A stretch of DNA of 9,935 bases, taken from assembly GCA_031282705.1 (NCBI GenBank), contig JAITDF010000677.1, forward strand, positions 1 through 9,935. The letters are read 5' to 3'. The stretch's first letter is position 1, and each line of letters starts with the position of its first letter. A program made the position numbers and the translations under genes. This document shows positions 7,556-9,935 of the stretch, piece after piece. This DNA comes from Opitutaceae bacterium (GTDB lineage: Bacteria; Verrucomicrobiota; Verrucomicrobiia; Opitutales; Opitutaceae). The notes under the pieces are model-generated. The model did no database searches and was not told the origin of the DNA. It saw only the letters and a list, made by a program, of their open reading frames with translations.

Positions 7556-9565
7556 ATGCCCGCCACACACACCACACACACCGCGCCCGCCATGCACACC
7601 GTGCATACCGCCCGTTTCACCGCCGCCGCCCGCGCCGCCCGCGCTGTCGCCGCCGCCGCGCTTTTGCTCGCCTTCGCACTTGCGCCCGCGCAAACAACCG
7701 CCGCCGCCACCACCGCCGCCACCCCGAACTGGACGGGCGACCCCGCCGCCGGCACCGGCGAACTTGAGCAAATGTGGCAAATCATCCGCGACGCGAAAGC
7801 CGACCCCGCCGGCGCGCGCCCCGTCTCGCTGCGCGGCATCTTCCGCTTCGCCCTCGAAGCCGCCGGGCTGCCCCCCGCAGGCTGGCACCCCGAACGCGTC
7901 GAGGCCGCCCTCGAACTCACCCGCACCATGCAGGACTCCGACCCCGCCAGCCCCACCCGCGGCAACTTCCGCTGGGGCTCCAACCAGGACAAAATCCACG
8001 ACCTCAATGCCGCCGAGTTCGCCGCGCAACTCATGGGCTTCCTCCACCACAACTACGCCGACCGCCTCACCCCTCGCGCCCGCGCGCTCCTCGACGAGCA
8101 GATGACCGGCGCCCTCCACGCCCTCGCCGCCCGCAAAGTCCGCATCGAATACACCAATATCTATGTCATGAAATGCTGGGGTCTCGTTGCCCTCGGCGAA
8201 GCCCTTGGCCGCGCCGACGCCGCCGACGACGGCTACCGCCGCTTCGACCAATGGCTCGCCCACACCGCCCGCAACGGCATCGCCGAATACGACACCCCCA
8301 CCTACTACGGCGTCGTCCTCGACTCCCTCCAGATGCTCGCCCGCCACGCCGGCCGCCAAGCCGCGCGCGAAAAAGCCGCCAAGGCCATCCGCTACCTCTG
8401 GGCCGACGCCGCCGCCAACTGGTGGAAACCCGGCGACCGCCTCGCCGGCGCCAACGCCCGCAGCTACGACTACACCCACGCCCACGGCTACTTTGAACTC
8501 CACACCTGGCCCTCCGGCTGGCTCCGCCGCCGTCCGCAAATCGAAGGCGCCGGCTGGCCCCCCGGCCCCCGCGCCAACCTCTCCGCCATGCTCGACGCCG
8601 TCTGCCTCCCCGCGCCCGCCGCCCTCGTGCAACCCCTCCTCGACGAAATCCCCCGCACCGTCGTCCAACGCTGGGGCGAAGGCCCCGGCCGCATCGCCAC
8701 CGACTACATCGGCCGCCGCGTCAGCCTCGGCACCTCCGGCCACGAAAATGGACGCGACGACCGCAACCTCGTCATCAACCTCGGCGACTCCCCCGCCATC
8801 CCGCAAATGATCCTCTTCATGGACGGACGCGGCGACCCTTACGGCACCAAAAAAACCGCCAACGCCGCCGCCCAGGCCAAGGCCCTCCACCTCGTCCCCT
8901 TCGTCGCCACCGTCCAGCGCGGCCCGGAGGCGCTCCAGCTCCTCTCCGCCGACCCCCTCGGCCCCGGCTCCCCCAACCGCCGCGACACCCTCCGCTGCTT
9001 CCTCACCCACCTCACCATCCCCGCCGCCGCCACCATCTGGATTGACGGCGTGCGCGTCGAGCCCGGCACCCCGAAGGAACCGCTCCTCCTCGACCTCAAG
9101 CCCGGCACCGTCGTCAGCGCCCGCCTCGGCGACGCCATCGCCGCGCTCCGCCTCCTCCACGCCGACGTCACGCCCGGCGAAACCTGGACCCGTCCGCAAA
9201 TCCGCCTCATCGAAGACAAAAAAGGAGACGAAACCCGCCGCCTCACCATCGTCCACGACCGCAACGCCCCGCGCGGCCGCGCCACCATCGTCGCCTGGCT
9301 GCGCGTCGCCGAGGGGCTCGACGACGCCGGCTTCGCCCGCTTCCGCCGCGACTTCGCCGCCGCCGCCGCCGCCGTTGCACGCGACGGCGGCACCTTCCGC
9401 GCCGCCGCCGCCGGCCTCGCCGGCGAGCTCCGCATCGAGGCCGACGTGGTGAAACGCGCCCGTCACATCCTCGCCGGCGCCGAGCCCCGCCCCGCCCTCC
9501 TCACCGTCAACGGCCGCGAAGTCGGCCGCGAAATCCTCGGCGAGTTCGCCGATGCCGAACCCTGA
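7556..9565 (+). CDS. Secreted, lyase-like (alpha/alpha-toroid plus beta-sandwich) protein of unassigned family
   Basis: A 669-residue exported protein that I cannot place in a named family. The ATG at 7556 follows the GH105 stop by 5 bp. An in-frame ATG at 7592 (residue 13) would give a tidier signal peptide, with its hydrophobic core at about 29-43 and cleavage near APAQTTAAA. Residues about 60-360 are helical and contain GNFRWGSNQDKIHDLNAAEF (136-155), NIYVMKCWGLVALGEAL (201-217), EYDTPTYYGVVLDSLQML (244-261) and ARSYDYTHAHGYFELHTW (301-318). This is the pattern of toroid lyases. Residues about 370-640 look beta-rich (VSLGTSGHENGRDDRNLVIN at 389-408; TRRLTIVHDRN-type strands). Conserved-looking Tyr, His, Arg and Asn residues in the toroid could be catalytic. 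Context with GH105 and the receptor suggests a polysaccharide lyase; this is inference. Codon use is even more C-ending than in its neighbours, with almost no TAT codons. Confidence 0.9.
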   Translation: MPATHTTHTAPAMHTVHTARFTAAARAARAVAAAALLLAFALAPAQTTAAATTAATPNWTGDPAAGTGELEQMWQIIRDAKADPAGARPVSLRGIFRFALEAAGLPPAGWHPERVEAALELTRTMQDSDPASPTRGNFRWGSNQDKIHDLNAAEFAAQLMGFLHHNYADRLTPRARALLDEQMTGALHALAARKVRIEYTNIYVMKCWGLVALGEALGRADAADDGYRRFDQWLAHTARNGIAEYDTPTYYGVVLDSLQMLARHAGRQAAREKAAKAIRYLWADAAANWWKPGDRLAGANARSYDYTHAHGYFELHTWPSGWLRRRPQIEGAGWPPGPRANLSAMLDAVCLPAPAALVQPLLDEIPRTVVQRWGEGPGRIATDYIGRRVSLGTSGHENGRDDRNLVINLGDSPAIPQMILFMDGRGDPYGTKKTANAAAQAKALHLVPFVATVQRGPEALQLLSADPLGPGSPNRRDTLRCFLTHLTIPAAATIWIDGVRVEPGTPKEPLLLDLKPGTVVSARLGDAIAALRLLHADVTPGETWTRPQIRLIEDKKGDETRRLTIVHDRNAPRGRATIVAWLRVAEGLDDAGFARFRRDFAAAAAAVARDGGTFRAAAAGLAGELRIEADVVKRARHILAGAEPRPALLTVNGREVGREILGEFADAEP

Positions 9566-9601
9566 GCCCTCCCCTTCCCCGCCGCCAGCGGACTTGGAAT
9601 T

Positions 9602-9645
9602 CTGCGCTACGACCGCCACCGGCGCGGCAGCGCCACGTAGCGCAG
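9602..9645. repeat. Nested hairpin: 10-bp outer stem with inner 5-bp stem
   Basis: CTGCGCTACG (9602-9611) is the exact reverse complement of CGTAGCGCAG (9636-9645). Inside the 24-nt interval, GGCGC (9621-9625) pairs with GCGCC (9630-9634) around a GGCA loop. The right arm of the outer stem shares its last four bases with the left arm of the next palindrome (9642-9659), so the two foldings are mutually exclusive. Confidence 0.75.
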
Positions 9646-9659
9646 GTTTCCAAACCTGC
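9642..9659 (+). repeat. REP-like palindrome, copy A
   Basis: GCAGGTTT-CC-AAACCTGC: two perfect 8-nt arms around a CC centre. It is preceded by CGTAGC and followed by TTCCGG. It is the same element as copies at 9847-9864 and 9914-9931. I recall similar palindromes between genes of Verrucomicrobiota, but cannot verify this here. Confidence 0.85.
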
Positions 9660-9662
9660 TTC

Positions 9663-9677
9663 CGGGCCGGAGGCCCG
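9663..9677. repeat. GC-rich hairpin CGGGCC-GGA-GGCCCG
   Basis: A perfect 6-bp stem (9663-9668 with 9672-9677) with a 3-nt loop, directly after palindrome copy A. No run of T follows on either strand, so it is not a canonical intrinsic terminator. It probably belongs to the same composite repeat. Confidence 0.7.
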
Positions 9678-9712
9678 CAACCAGACCCATTCCCGGAAAC
9701 AGGCCCGCAACC
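9671..9712 (+). repeat. Pair of 12-nt direct repeats AGGCCCGCAACC, 30-nt period
   Basis: AGGCCCGCAACC occurs at 9671-9682 and again at 9701-9712. The sequence just before each copy is also similar (TTCCGGGCCGG and TTCCCGGAAAC), giving an imperfect repeat of about 23 nt. With only two copies, this is not a CRISPR array. Confidence 0.7.
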
Positions 9713-9786
9713 GATCGTGAGTTTTAATTCTACTTTGTTTAAAAAATGCTTGGTTTCTGAAAACTTCCAATGCGATGAAGACCGTT

Positions 9787-9802
9787 CGCCGCAAAAGCGG
9801 CG
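9787..9802. repeat. Hairpin CGCCGC-AAAA-GCGGCG
   Basis: A perfect 6-bp stem with an AAAA loop (9787-9792 with 9797-9802). It lies between palindrome copies A and B. The downstream bases are CGCAAACACAACC on the plus strand and lack a T-run on either strand, so terminator function is not supported. Confidence 0.6.
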
Positions 9803-9846
9803 CGCAAACACAACCCATAACTGATGTTACGCGGCTCTGACGTACC

Positions 9847-9864
9847 GCAGACTTCCAAGTCTGC
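9847..9864 (+). repeat. REP-like palindrome, copy B (covariant arms)
   Basis: GCAGACTT-CC-AAGTCTGC: 8-nt arms around CC, preceded by CGTACC. Compared with copy A it differs at two arm positions (GT to AC), and both changes are matched in the other arm (AC to GT). The palindrome is therefore kept although its sequence has drifted. It is in the same orientation as copy A. Confidence 0.85.
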
Positions 9865-9913
9865 TCCGAAGCTCATGCCTGATTGCGGGTTCGCGGCCAG
9901 GCGTGAGTTTTAA

Positions 9914-9931
9914 GCAGGTTTGGAAACCTGC
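9914..9931 (-). repeat. REP-like palindrome, copy C (inverted)
   Basis: GCAGGTTT-GG-AAACCTGC on the plus strand; the GG centre shows that it is inverted relative to copies A and B. It is followed by GGTA, the reverse complement of the TACC that precedes copy B. Copies B and C therefore form an inverted pair of the kind seen in bacterial interspersed mosaic elements. The element runs to the window edge. Confidence 0.85.
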
Positions 9932-9935
9932 GGTA

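Larger units (their letters stand above)
9716..9913 (+). repeat. Two 12-nt direct repeats CGTGAGTTTTAA flanking the copy B segment
   Basis: CGTGAGTTTTAA is present at 9716-9727 and at 9902-9913. The first follows the element headed by palindrome copy A; the second directly abuts palindrome copy C. This suggests that the words are part of the repeat element itself, or are junctions of duplicated modules. Confidence 0.55.
9566..9935. other. Intergenic region with no supported gene; repeat and hairpin cluster
   Basis: These 370 bp after the lyase-like gene hold no credible coding frame. The section from about 9719 to 9780 is AT-rich compared with everything else in the window. On either side are GC-rich hairpins and three copies of an 18-bp palindrome. 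I see no U-tract terminator after the 9565 stop. The region looks like a non-coding landing site for REP-like elements, and the repeat cluster may continue beyond the right edge. Confidence 0.7.

Noticed and set aside
9671..9712. CRISPR-like array because of the 30-nt repeat period
   Set aside because: Only two 12-nt copies, no regular spacers and no cas genes.
9787..9802. Hairpin as intrinsic terminator of the operon
   Set aside because: No T-run on either strand, and it lies more than 200 bp after the stop codon.
7547..9811. Minus-strand open frame of 754 codons
   Set aside because: Mirror of the lyase-like gene, Gly/Ala/Val-rich, and it runs through the non-coding repeat cluster at its start.
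1..9935. tRNA, rRNA, integrase, toxin-antitoxin or phage genes
   Set aside because: I looked for them and saw no supporting motif; all coding capacity is explained by four genes.

Overview
The window is high-GC DNA from a chromosome that looks like a member of the Verrucomicrobiota, most likely the family Opitutaceae. I infer this from three things: the TonB-dependent receptor's mature N-terminus (a VVLSAFEVSA box followed by a GYQASESAVGTR stretch), large secreted proteins with LamG, MBG and Ig-like modules, and short GCAG..TTCCAA..CTGC palindromes between genes. No rRNA or marker gene is present, so the taxonomic call is inference.

Layout. Positions 1-3654 hold one very large minus-strand gene that runs off the left edge, so its C-terminus is missing. 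It encodes a secreted modular protein with a LamG-like lectin domain, an alpha-helical toroid-like region, a heparinase/lyase-like beta region, an MBG-like repeat and the start of an Ig-like domain. A 369-bp divergent promoter region (3655-4023) separates it from a rightward cluster. That cluster holds a TonB-dependent outer-membrane receptor (4024-6417), a GH105/GH88-type unsaturated uronyl hydrolase (6465-7550) and a secreted lyase-like protein of no family I can name (7556-9565). The last two are only 5 bp apart. The remaining 370 bp (9566-9935) contain no gene I can support. They hold a cluster of hairpins and three copies of a REP-like palindrome.

How the genes fit together. The arrangement reads as a small SusD-less polysaccharide-utilisation locus for a uronic-acid-containing polysaccharide. 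Secreted toroid proteins would cut the polymer by beta-elimination. The TonB-dependent receptor would import the unsaturated oligosaccharides. The GH105 enzyme, which has no signal peptide, would remove the terminal 4,5-unsaturated uronic acid in the cytoplasm. The GH105 and receptor assignments are well supported by motifs. The lyase role of the two large secreted proteins is inference from fold-like pattern and context. The substrate cannot be read from the sequence; rhamnogalacturonan or a glycosaminoglycan-like or algal uronan are all possible.

The most interesting items are the two unassigned secreted lyase-like proteins and the 3' repeat cluster. In that cluster the palindrome arms show compensatory base changes.
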